The notes under the pieces: generated by a model
Databases searched by the model: none
The model's input: only the letters and a program-made list of their open reading frames with translations
What the model was told of the DNA's origin: nothing
In this document: positions 1 to 6,636 of the stretch, piece by piece
Layout of the letters: each line of letters opens with the position of its first letter
Numbering within the stretch: position 1 is the first letter of the stretch
Origin: Planctomycetota bacterium
GTDB lineage: Bacteria > Planctomycetota > Planctomycetia > Isosphaerales > Isosphaeraceae
Reading direction: 5' to 3'
Assembly (NCBI GenBank): GCA_021778575.1
Contig: JAJYCH010000086.1
Coordinates: 1 to 10,645 of the forward strand
DNA: 10,645 nt
Translations under genes and position numbers: made by a program

Positions 1-44
1 CGTGCCTGGGGCGTGAGAATTGCCCGAAAACCAAGAGGGCAAAG

Positions 45-98
45 TGGTTGCGTCGCGGAGAAACCGCTGTGTGACCGGATCTCTCCGCGACGCAACCA
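45..98. repeat. Perfect 17-bp inverted repeat (long hairpin) downstream of the kinase gene
   Basis: The arms TGGTTGCGTCGCGGAGA (45-61) and TCTCCGCGACGCAACCA (82-98) are exact reverse complements, separated by a 20-nt spacer. The repeat lies 50 nt beyond the stop codon of the minus-strand kinase gene, so it would fold in the 3' end of that transcript. No clean T-tract follows on either strand, so it is not a textbook intrinsic terminator. It could be a factor-assisted terminator, an mRNA-stabilising 3' hairpin or a dispersed palindromic repeat. Two smaller dyads flank it: TTGCCC/GGGCAA (20-25 and 37-42) and GCGGCC/GGCCGC around position 129. Confidence 0.8.
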
Positions 99-148
99 TG
101 CTCTCTACAATTTTGGTCTGGTGCGGCCAGGCCGCGCTGCGGGAGAAC

Positions 149-2047
149 TCAAGCCAATCGCGACTTGTTGATCTTGTTCGTTCGGGCATAGGTCGCGTAA
201 CGCGCCGCAGGCTCGCTCCAGGGGCTGGAGAGCTGCACGACGATTGCCGTCAGGATCACCGCCGGCAAGGCGAACGGGTGCGTGTCCGGCTGGAAGAACA
301 GGACGCTCGGGATCAAGGCGAGCAACCCGGCCTTGAGGATCGGAACGACCCGGAACCGGCTCTTCCGGTCGCGATCGGTCATCGTCCACCAGTCGACCGC
401 AAGGCCCACCAGGCCAAAGTAAGCAGCGTACCCCAGGACACCGGGCAGCGAATGGGCCGGGTAACTCTGGTCGAACCAGACAAACCGGAGCGACGAGTCG
501 GTGGGCGTTGCCGGGTCGACCATCATCCAGGACGCCAGGAACTGGCCGACCAGGCCGACCAGAAGGCCGAGGACCAACTGACCGATCCGCCGGGCGTTGG
601 CGTCGGTTTGGCGTCCTTCAACCACCTTGTTGGCGATCAGGACGGTCCAGGTGGTGGCCAGGCTCATGGCGAAGAGGTAGCCGAGATCCTGAGGGCGGCG
701 GGTCAGGTCGACCTGCATCATGGCCCCGGTCAACAGAGTCGCCAGCGCGGTCCAGGGGGCGGCCCAGAGCATCGACGCAGCCAGTTCGCCCACCCGGACC
801 CGGCCCGACGGGAGCGCCACCGGGATCGGCGGCGGTTCGGGAGGCCGGAGCGGGCTGGCGGCGATCAACCGGACCCGTTGTCCTGGTCGAGCGGGAGCCG
901 GAGCCGGTCGGGCCGGCATCGGGCGACGCGCCGGGTTCGGTTGAGGCTGCGGCGCCCGTCGAGCCCAGGGGTTGTACGAGGCGATCCGGGCCCTCGGCGG
1001 TCGGGTTTCGGGGCCGATGTAGTGGACCGGTTCCTCGTCGGTGATCCGGAGGATCTCGTCGTCGACGGCCTTGGGTCGGGGCGGAGGCGCGGGGGACGCG
1101 ACCTTTCCTTCGCCGATGAACCGGACGTCGCGCGGCCGGGGGGCATCGTCGGGGGGCAGGAGGTCGATCACCCGAGCTTGACGGTGCGCCGGGTCCTTGG
1201 CCAGGGCCTGGCCGATGATGGTCTTGTACGGCTCGGTCAGCTTCGAGAGGTCGGGCCGGGTGGTCAGGTGCTTGATCAGGATCTCGCCGACGGTCTCCCC
1301 CTCGAACGGCACGCGCCCGGTGATCATTTCAAACAGGATCACGCCGATGGCGTAGATATCGATCGGCTTGTTGTACTTGCCGGTCGAGATCTCGGGGGCC
1401 ATGTAGTGGCAGGTGCCGATGCTCTCGGAGTGATGGCTCGCCTGTTCGGACGAGATCATCTTCGAGAGGCCGTAGTCGCCGATCTTGACCACGCCCTCTT
1501 CGATGAAGAGGTTCGCCGGCTTGAGGTCGCGGTGGACGATCCCGTGATCGTGGAGATAGGCCACCCCTTCGACCAGCCCTTTCAGCCAGGCGCGGATCTC
1601 GACTTCGGGCATCCCGTCGGGATATTCGGCCAGGACGCTGGAGAGGCTCGGCCCGGAGACGAACTCCATGATGACGAAGGTGTCGCCGGTGTCGTTGGTC
1701 TTGATGTCGTGGATGGCCAGGAGGTTCGGGCACTTCAGATTCATGCACTGGGCAACCCCCCGACGCTCGATCTCGAGGTTCCGGGTGATCAGCTTCAGCG
1801 CGACTTCCTTGCCCGAGTCGCTGGTCGCGTAGTAGACCTCGCCAAAGCCGCCATAACCGACGGCTCGCTTGATCGTATACCCTTCAAGAGGCCGGGCGCC
1901 GGAAGTGAACGTGTAACGGTGCTGCCCCTGGGGCGTGGTCCTGGGCATGTCGTGCGATCCCTCGGGCCTGTCCGGGCCCGACTCGATGTGGAGAAAGTCG
2001 ATCGTCTCATCCAGGGGAGCGGGTTTCTCTCGGATCTTTGCGTTCAT
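149..2047 (-). CDS. Ser/Thr protein kinase with C-terminal six-helix membrane domain
   Basis: This 632-aa Hanks-type kinase should phosphorylate Ser/Thr on partner proteins at the cytoplasmic face of the inner membrane. The kinase domain covers residues 57 to about 295. It has a glycine loop (GYGGFGEV, 64-71), the ATP-binding lysine K85 (VALK), the catalytic loop HRDLKPAN (172-179), a DYG (191-193) in place of DFG, an APE (217-219) and the alpha-F aspartate D230 (DIYAIGV). All catalytic residues are present, so it should be active. Residues about 296-415 are a Pro/Arg-rich linker. Residues about 418-610 contain about six hydrophobic segments (near 420-442, 456-475, 487-510, 533-553, 567-585 and 590-608). 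No extracellular sensor domain is visible. The ATG at 2047 is chosen because the frame upstream does not look like protein; GGGAG lies about 11 nt before it. It is 120 bp downstream of the FHA gene on the same strand, which suggests joint transcription and a writer/reader relationship (inference). Confidence 0.92.
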   Translation of the reverse strand: MNAKIREKPAPLDETIDFLHIESGPDRPEGSHDMPRTTPQGQHRYTFTSGARPLEGYTIKRAVGYGGFGEVYYATSDSGKEVALKLITRNLEIERRGVAQCMNLKCPNLLAIHDIKTNDTGDTFVIMEFVSGPSLSSVLAEYPDGMPEVEIRAWLKGLVEGVAYLHDHGIVHRDLKPANLFIEEGVVKIGDYGLSKMISSEQASHHSESIGTCHYMAPEISTGKYNKPIDIYAIGVILFEMITGRVPFEGETVGEILIKHLTTRPDLSKLTEPYKTIIGQALAKDPAHRQARVIDLLPPDDAPRPRDVRFIGEGKVASPAPPPRPKAVDDEILRITDEEPVHYIGPETRPPRARIASYNPWARRAPQPQPNPARRPMPARPAPAPARPGQRVRLIAASPLRPPEPPPIPVALPSGRVRVGELAASMLWAAPWTALATLLTGAMMQVDLTRRPQDLGYLFAMSLATTWTVLIANKVVEGRQTDANARRIGQLVLGLLVGLVGQFLASWMMVDPATPTDSSLRFVWFDQSYPAHSLPGVLGYAAYFGLVGLAVDWWTMTDRDRKSRFRVVPILKAGLLALIPSVLFFQPDTHPFALPAVILTAIVVQLSSPWSEPAARYATYARTNKINKSRLA

Positions 2048-2167
2048 CGCTGGTTCCACTCCCAATGAGACCCGGTCGTCCAAGCATCCTGGGCGGCGAA
2101 GGCCCACCGATCGAAGTTGTTCGCCCGGATCGGTCGGGAATTGGGGATTTCCCGCGACCAAATCGCT

Positions 2168-3700
2168 TCAAACCGGAGACGTACGCGACCCGAGTGGTTC
2201 GAGGCTGAAGGAATATCCTTCGCCGAGGACGCTCGACTGCAAGGTGATCGGAGCCCGGGCCGCGCAAGCCCGGCCATCGACCTCGAATCCGCCAGTGGCC
2301 CGGCACCAGAGCGCCGCCCCCTGACGATACAGGACAACCGGGTGATCGAGGCCCGGCGCGGAGATGTGCGCCTGCTTCGACTCGCCCACGATGCAGGTCT
2401 CGGCCATCAGGATCACGCCGTCGACCGCCAGGGGGAGCCGATGCCGGCTGACCACCCGGAGCCGGGCCGTCGAGCTGACCGGGCTGGGCTGGCAGAACTC
2501 CAGTTCGACCGTCGAGCCGAGCCGGATCACGTCGCCGTCACGGAGTGGGGCGGTGGTGATCGGCTTGCCGTTGACGAATGTCGGCTTGATCGCCCGGATC
2601 ACATACCCCTCGCCATCACGGGCCAGTGTCGCATGCTGGCGGGACAGATCTCCCAGCAACGGGACGTCGGCCACCGCGTCGGTCCCGGCCCGACCCAGCA
2701 CGACCTCGTCGTCCAGGCAGACCAGGTAACCGCCCACGGCGTCGAGCCAGAGCAGGAACCGACCCCGAGGACCGGGCGAGCCGGCGTCCGCCAGGGCCCG
2801 GGCCGGTGTTGCCACCGGGGCCGGGCGGGTGCCGACAAAGCGCTCGGGATTGCGCTGATTTACCGCAAACGCCGCCGCGACCGGGGTTTGGGGTGGCTGG
2901 GCTGGTGCCGGAACAACCGGGTTTGATGGCTCCAGGCCCAGACCGGCGGGGATCACCCGACCGCCTCGACCGGGCAAGGTCGCCGATCCCGGGCTGATCG
3001 CCGCGATTTGCTGCCAGGCGCGAGTCCGGGCCTGTCGAGCGGACGGATGCTCGGGGATGACCTCAAGCACTCCCTCGGCGGCGGCCAGGATCTCGGCCCA
3101 TCGCCCTTCGGCCAGGGCGGCGTAGAGCGCCTCGACCTTCGGGCTCGCGGTTTTCTGACGGGTCTCGACGTCGCGACGGGCGGCGGCAAGCGCGGCTCTC
3201 GCCGTTTCGCCGGCCAGTCGTTCCGCGCGGTCGAGCTGATCGTGAGCCCGGCCGAATTCGCCTCGACGAGCCTCGTCAAAGGCGTTCTTCCAGGCCTCGG
3301 CCACTTCCCGGGCTCGCCGGAGCGCCGGGCCGCCGATCTTGTGTTTCGCAAGTTCCTCGATCCGCTCGGCCACCCGTCCGGGCTCACCGGCGTCGAGGTC
3401 GGCCCGGACTTCCGCGGCCAGCCGTTCGGCCAGCGCGAGCCGGGTCGAAGCCAGGATATCGGGCGGAGCGCCCAGACCTTCGGCGACCCGAAGGTCGTCA
3501 ATGGCTCCGGACAGGTCGTCGGCCTCGCCTCGCCGGGCCGCTCGGGCGACCAGCTCCATCGCCAGCTTGTTTCGAAGCTGGACGGCGTGGTGGTGGTCGG
3601 CGACCTCGGGCCGGGAGGCCAGGGCCAGCGCTTCGTCGAAACGGCCGGCGCGAGCCGCCTCGTCCGCCTGCCGCAATGCTATCCGCCATTGTCCCAGCAT
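2168..3700 (-). CDS. FHA-domain protein with helical N-terminus and a second degenerate FHA-like module
   Basis: This is a 510-aa soluble protein. Residues 1-235 are Ala/Arg/Glu-rich helical hairpins resembling degenerate TPR repeats (for example AGRFDEALAL near 18-27 and EGRWAEILAAAEGVLEV near 198-213). A Pro/Ala-rich linker follows (about 238-312). The FHA domain is at about 322-403, with the phosphothreonine-binding signature GR (336-337), SRQH (353-356) and NG (377-378). Residues about 415-502 repeat the FHA pattern in eroded form (IVGES, LDHPVVLYRQG, FEVDGR, GYSFSLEP), without the SxxH and NG residues. FHA domains bind phosphothreonine, so the adjacent downstream kinase is the obvious partner (inference). 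No signal peptide or membrane segment is seen. The start is uncertain: ATG 3700 is preferred because the helical repeats begin there, ATG 3727 would add 9 residues, and a TTG at 3751 is possible. None has a strong SD. A TATAAC at 3765-3760 could be a -10 box. Confidence 0.88.
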   Translation of the reverse strand: MLGQWRIALRQADEAARAGRFDEALALASRPEVADHHHAVQLRNKLAMELVARAARRGEADDLSGAIDDLRVAEGLGAPPDILASTRLALAERLAAEVRADLDAGEPGRVAERIEELAKHKIGGPALRRAREVAEAWKNAFDEARRGEFGRAHDQLDRAERLAGETARAALAAARRDVETRQKTASPKVEALYAALAEGRWAEILAAAEGVLEVIPEHPSARQARTRAWQQIAAISPGSATLPGRGGRVIPAGLGLEPSNPVVPAPAQPPQTPVAAAFAVNQRNPERFVGTRPAPVATPARALADAGSPGPRGRFLLWLDAVGGYLVCLDDEVVLGRAGTDAVADVPLLGDLSRQHATLARDGEGYVIRAIKPTFVNGKPITTAPLRDGDVIRLGSTVELEFCQPSPVSSTARLRVVSRHRLPLAVDGVILMAETCIVGESKQAHISAPGLDHPVVLYRQGAALWCRATGGFEVDGRACAARAPITLQSSVLGEGYSFSLEPLGSRTSPV

Positions 3701-3727
3701 GGTTGACTGACCGTCCGAATTGACCAT

Positions 3728-3929
3728 GGGGAAAAATCCAAACTCCCGCAACGTCGAAGGTTATATCCGATTCACTCGATCCGAAGGAATGATGGGCCGA
3801 GCCCACCCCACGCCGGTCTTCTCGGATTTCGTAGAGTGGGCCTGGCTCACCAATTTCCTTCGCGAGGTTGGGGCGGAGCCGAGACTCGATGAGTCTCGGC
3901 TCGACTCCTCCGCGAGCGAACCGATCCGA
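3728..3929. promoter_or_regulatory. Intergenic spacer upstream of the FHA gene, with a -10-like box
   Basis: This 200-bp spacer lies between the coiled-coil gene and the FHA gene, both on the minus strand. On that strand TATAAC (3765-3760) resembles a sigma-70 -10 box, with transcription expected to start near 3753. No convincing -35 lies at the right distance; the best is TTCCTT, 18 nt upstream. If the box is real, the FHA-kinase pair has its own promoter. A compact hairpin at 3876-3902 is listed separately. Confidence 0.25.
3876..3902. terminator. Compact 12-bp hairpin after the coiled-coil gene
   Basis: GAGCCGAGACTC (3876-3887) and GAGTCTCGGCTC (3891-3902) are perfect reverse complements around a 3-nt spacer; in RNA this would be a stem of about 11 bp with a 5-nt loop. 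It starts 27 nt beyond the stop codon of the minus-strand coiled-coil gene, where a terminator or 3'-stabilising hairpin would be expected. There is no T-tract on either strand, so it could equally be a processing or stabilising element that uncouples this gene from the FHA gene. Confidence 0.5.
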
Positions 3930-4742
3930 TCAAAGGTTCTTGTCGCCGGCCGAGGTCTTGACGGCGGGCGGGCCGAACTCGGCGTCCAGCTCTTTCTGAA
4001 CGTCGCGGGTCGGCTCGATGATCACGGGAATTCCGGTGTCGGAGAATTTCCCTTCCATCTCGGCGGTCCGGGCCATCACGTCGAGCCGCTTTTCGAGGTC
4101 GGTGACCGACGACTTGGCGCGAGCCAGGGCCGAGTCATCGAAATTGAACTCGTTGCTCTCCTTGGTGGTCTCGATCATCCGGAGGCGGGCTTCGATCCCG
4201 GCCAGTTTGGTCGTGAGAGCCTGCTTGGTGGCGGCCATCTGCGAGAGCTGGACCCGGGCGGCGATCACGGCCTTCTGACGGGCCTTGAGCGTCTCTTCCT
4301 TGTCCTTCAGCAGTTCCTTGACCTGGCGATAGTGGTCGAGACGGGTCTTGGCCTCGGCCTTGAGCTCGTCCTCGGTGTACGACACGTTGCCGGCCAGCTT
4401 GAAGTCGCCGGTCTTGAAGCTATCCTTCAAGGCGGTCAGAACCTTGCCTTCGGTCTCATGGTTGGCCTTGATGGCGACGATTTCGCGGTCGAGATGCTCG
4501 ACATCCACCTGAGCCCGGGCCAGATTCTCGATCTGATCCTTGATCGCGGGTTCCAGCGCGGCGATCTCGCCCCGGGCCCGGTCGATCTCGAACTGAACCG
4601 GAACGCTGCTCTTGGCACCGTCGCGGAACTTGTGGAACGCGGTCCGGACGTAGCTGGGGGCCGACGTGCCGAACGCCAGGTACAACGCGCCGGCGCCCAG
4701 AGTGGCACCCAGCAGACCCTTCTTCATCATCGAGCAAGCCAT
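3930..4742 (-). CDS. Membrane-anchored coiled-coil protein, conserved planctomycete type
   Basis: This 270-aa protein has a short basic start (MACSMMKKG), one hydrophobic Gly/Ala/Leu-rich segment (about 9-26) and then a long charged helical region. Heptad-like stretches run at about 52-110, 125-195 and 203-228, with a break near 112-124 (TGDFKLAGNVSYTE). The C-terminal 30 residues are Pro/Asp-rich and probably disordered. It would sit in the inner membrane with a rod-like coiled coil. Proteins of this layout, with a SAPSYVRTAFHKFRD-like segment after the anchor, are to my recollection common hypothetical proteins in planctomycetes. The layout loosely recalls PspA/IM30, but those have no N-terminal anchor of this kind, so I do not assign that function. 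The start is secure: a perfect TAAGGAGG lies 5 nt upstream of the ATG. It is transcribed towards the FHA gene and divergently from nhaA. Confidence 0.85.
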   Translation of the reverse strand: MACSMMKKGLLGATLGAGALYLAFGTSAPSYVRTAFHKFRDGAKSSVPVQFEIDRARGEIAALEPAIKDQIENLARAQVDVEHLDREIVAIKANHETEGKVLTALKDSFKTGDFKLAGNVSYTEDELKAEAKTRLDHYRQVKELLKDKEETLKARQKAVIAARVQLSQMAATKQALTTKLAGIEARLRMIETTKESNEFNFDDSALARAKSSVTDLEKRLDVMARTAEMEGKFSDTGIPVIIEPTRDVQKELDAEFGPPAVKTSAGDKNL

Positions 4743-5043
4743 GTCGGCCTCCTTAGGTGGAACGGTGCGAAACTCGGTTGCCTATGGGCTTCGCTTTGGG
4801 GTTTGGCGGGCGTCGTTCCGCTCGCCCACAAAAGTAATTCAGCGTCTCGATCGTTTTATTATCGGATTCTCGTGATTTTCCCCCCGCGCCCGGTCGCTTG
4901 GCAATCAGGAAATCGCGATCCATCGCACAATTTTCCATCCTATCTATCGCCAGGTGGAGCCCGGCCGCGCCTCACTTGACGCCATTGGGGGGACTCTGGT
5001 GCGATGGGGCGAGACAGGTTGACACTCTTGGCGAGCCCGATTC
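4743..5043. promoter_or_regulatory. Divergent intergenic region between the coiled-coil gene and nhaA
   Basis: This 301-bp gene-free spacer must hold the promoters of both divergent genes. It includes TAAGGAGG on the minus strand (4755-4748), a near-ideal SD for the coiled-coil gene, and an A/T-rich patch near 4828-4880 with GATAAT on the minus strand (4863-4858), the best -10-like box there but without a matching -35. On the plus strand TTGACG (4976-4981) and TTGACA (5019-5024) resemble -35 boxes, but neither has a good -10 at 16-18 nt, and the second is too close to the ATG. No SD is visible before nhaA. Short frames crossing this region do not look like proteins. Confidence 0.45.
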
Positions 5044-6432
5044 ATGCATGTCCCGCCCCGGAGCTACGGCTCGGCCAAGGCCCTGGCCCGTCGCTCGTTT
5101 GTCGCCCGGCGACTCGTCTTGCCCACCCAGGGATTCTTTCACACCGAAGGACCGGGCGGTGTCTTGCTCCTGATCTCCTCGATCGCCGCGCTCGTGGTGG
5201 CCAATTCATCGTGGAGCCCCTGGCTTTCAGCGCTCCTGGCCACTCACCTGAGCATCGAGATCGGCCCGTTCCACCCCTATCAGGGGGACATCCGCGAGAT
5301 TATCAACGATGGTCTGATGACGGTCTTCTTCTATATTGTCGGACTCGAAATCAAGCGAGAGCTGATCGAAGGACGGCTATCGAGCCCGCGCCAGGCCGCC
5401 TTGCCGGTCGTGGCCGCTCTGGGCGGAATGATTGTGCCGGCCTTGCTTTACTACGCGTGTAACGTCGGTCATCCCCAGGCCCGAGGCTGGGGCATTCCGA
5501 TGGCGACCGACATCGCCTTCTCGGTGGGCATCCTGATCGTCCTCGGTGATCGCGTCCCGCCGGCGGCCCGGATCTTCCTGCTCGCCCTGGCGATCGCCGA
5601 CGATATCGGCGCGATCCTGGTCATCGCGGTCTTCTACTCGCACGGGATCGACTGGTCGAGCCTGGCGGCGGCGGCGGGAGTCCTGTTCGTGATCGCCCTG
5701 ATGATCCGAGGGGGAATCCGATCACCGGTCGCTTACCTGTTCGTCAGCCTGTTCTTCTGGGTCGCGATGCTCAACTCAGGCGTCCACGCGACGCTGGCCG
5801 GGGTGATTCTCGGGTTCATGACGCCGATCCGCCCCTGGTTCAGCCTCTATTCGTTCGAGCGATCGGCCGGAAAGCTGATGCGCCGGTTCCGTAACGCCCT
5901 GAGCGTGGGCAACTTCGATCGAGCCGAGGCGATCATGGGTCAGATGGAAGAACTGAGCCGGGGGACCGAGTCGCAGCTTGACCGTCGGCTCCGGCAGATC
6001 CACCCGTGGTCGAGTTACCTGGTCTTGCCGCTGTTCGCCCTGGCCAACGCCGGGGTGGCCTTGACCGGCGAATCGCTGGGCCGGGCGATCACAAGCGGGA
6101 TCACCTGGGGGATCATGCTCGGCCTGGTTGTCGGCAAACCGCTGGGGATCGTCGGCTTCGCCTGGCTCGCGGTGAAGATCCGGATCGCCGCGCCGCCGAC
6201 CGGGGCAAGCTGGACCAACCTGATCGGAGTAGGAATCGTCGCCGGGATCGGCTTCACCGTCTCCCTCTTCGTCGCCGGCCTGGCCTTCGACGATCCCAGC
6301 CAGGTCGAAGACGCCAAGATCGGCGTGCTGGTGGCGTCGGTCCTCGCCGGGTTAGGTGGCCTGGCGTTTTTGGGGGTGACCAGCGTGAAGGCGAGTTTGG
6401 AACGGATAGAACTGGCGACGGTGGAGGGTTGA
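5044..6432 (+). CDS. nhaA: Na+/H+ antiporter NhaA
   Basis: This 462-aa inner-membrane secondary transporter exchanges cytoplasmic Na+ (or Li+) for external H+ and serves salt and alkaline-pH homeostasis. NhaA signatures appear in order: FFHTEGPGGVLLLISS before the first helix (31-46), INDGLMTVFFYIVGLEIKRE (87-106), ATDIAF with D156, AIADDIGAI with the ion-binding pair D186-D187, SGVHATLAGV (245-254; its histidine matches E. coli H225), FALANAGV (331-338), VVGKPLGI with K365 (equivalent to E. coli K300) and GIGFTVSLFVAGLAF (401-415). The residues needed for transport are all present. A charged loop at about 262-322 is longer than in E. coli, as in many other bacterial NhaA proteins. The ATG gives a normal N-terminal length; later ATGs would cut conserved helices. 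No SD is seen. It appears monocistronic. Confidence 0.96.
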   Translation: MHVPPRSYGSAKALARRSFVARRLVLPTQGFFHTEGPGGVLLLISSIAALVVANSSWSPWLSALLATHLSIEIGPFHPYQGDIREIINDGLMTVFFYIVGLEIKRELIEGRLSSPRQAALPVVAALGGMIVPALLYYACNVGHPQARGWGIPMATDIAFSVGILIVLGDRVPPAARIFLLALAIADDIGAILVIAVFYSHGIDWSSLAAAAGVLFVIALMIRGGIRSPVAYLFVSLFFWVAMLNSGVHATLAGVILGFMTPIRPWFSLYSFERSAGKLMRRFRNALSVGNFDRAEAIMGQMEELSRGTESQLDRRLRQIHPWSSYLVLPLFALANAGVALTGESLGRAITSGITWGIMLGLVVGKPLGIVGFAWLAVKIRIAAPPTGASWTNLIGVGIVAGIGFTVSLFVAGLAFDDPSQVEDAKIGVLVASVLAGLGGLAFLGVTSVKASLERIELATVEG

Positions 6433-6636
6433 TCGGGGATAACCTCGATTTGGAAGTAAGATTCCAAGAGATCTCGACGTCCGAGAACCCATTTCAGGCA
6501 AATGAGTTCTTGGAAGCTTCTTCGTCTGCCTGTCGCCCGTTTTCACGTTAAGGTTTTCGATCGCTTCCGAGGGGACTAGGGTCAGAATTGGTTTCTGATT
6601 TTTGGGAACAAAATCCAAGCCTGCGGCCTAAGCGAC
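6433..6636. other. Intergenic region between nhaA and the propeller lipoprotein gene
   Basis: No gene is visible in these 204 bp. Downstream of nhaA there is a weak dyad, TTGGAA/TTCCAA (6450-6455 and 6462-6467), and later a hairpin followed by T5, listed separately. There is no convincing sigma-70 promoter for the following gene and no SD before its ATG. Confidence 0.5.
6582..6603 (+). terminator. Possible weak intrinsic terminator
   Basis: TCAGAA (6582-6587) and TTCTGA (6593-6598) form a 6-bp stem with a 5-nt loop, followed directly by TTTTT (6599-6603). The geometry is that of a rho-independent terminator on the plus strand, but the stem has only two G:C pairs and lies 150 nt beyond the nhaA stop, so its strength is doubtful. 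It ends 33 nt before the ATG of the next gene. Confidence 0.3.

Noticed and set aside
20..2068. A very long open frame on the plus strand opposite the kinase gene
   Set aside because: It is the antisense shadow of a GC-rich gene. The translation is Arg/Gly/Asp/Val-rich without domains, while the minus strand has complete kinase motifs.
2117..3706. Long plus-strand open frames opposite the FHA gene
   Set aside because: Composition is low-complexity Arg/Pro/Gly; the opposite frame has clear FHA motifs. These are shadows caused by high GC.
3930..4742. Assignment of the coiled-coil protein as PspA/IM30
   Set aside because: It has an N-terminal hydrophobic anchor that PspA lacks, and no psp-type neighbours. 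The resemblance is limited to being a long coiled coil.
4753..4938. Short minus-strand frame of 61 codons in the nhaA divergent spacer
   Set aside because: No SD, no recognisable motif, and it covers the region expected to hold promoters.
3720..4979. A 419-codon plus-strand open frame opposite the coiled-coil gene
   Set aside because: It is the antisense of a gene with a perfect SD and a credible membrane anchor plus coiled coil. The plus translation shows no recognisable family.
5019..5024. TTGACA as the -35 box of nhaA
   Set aside because: It is only 20 nt before the ATG, so the -10 box would fall inside the start codon region and no -10 is seen there.
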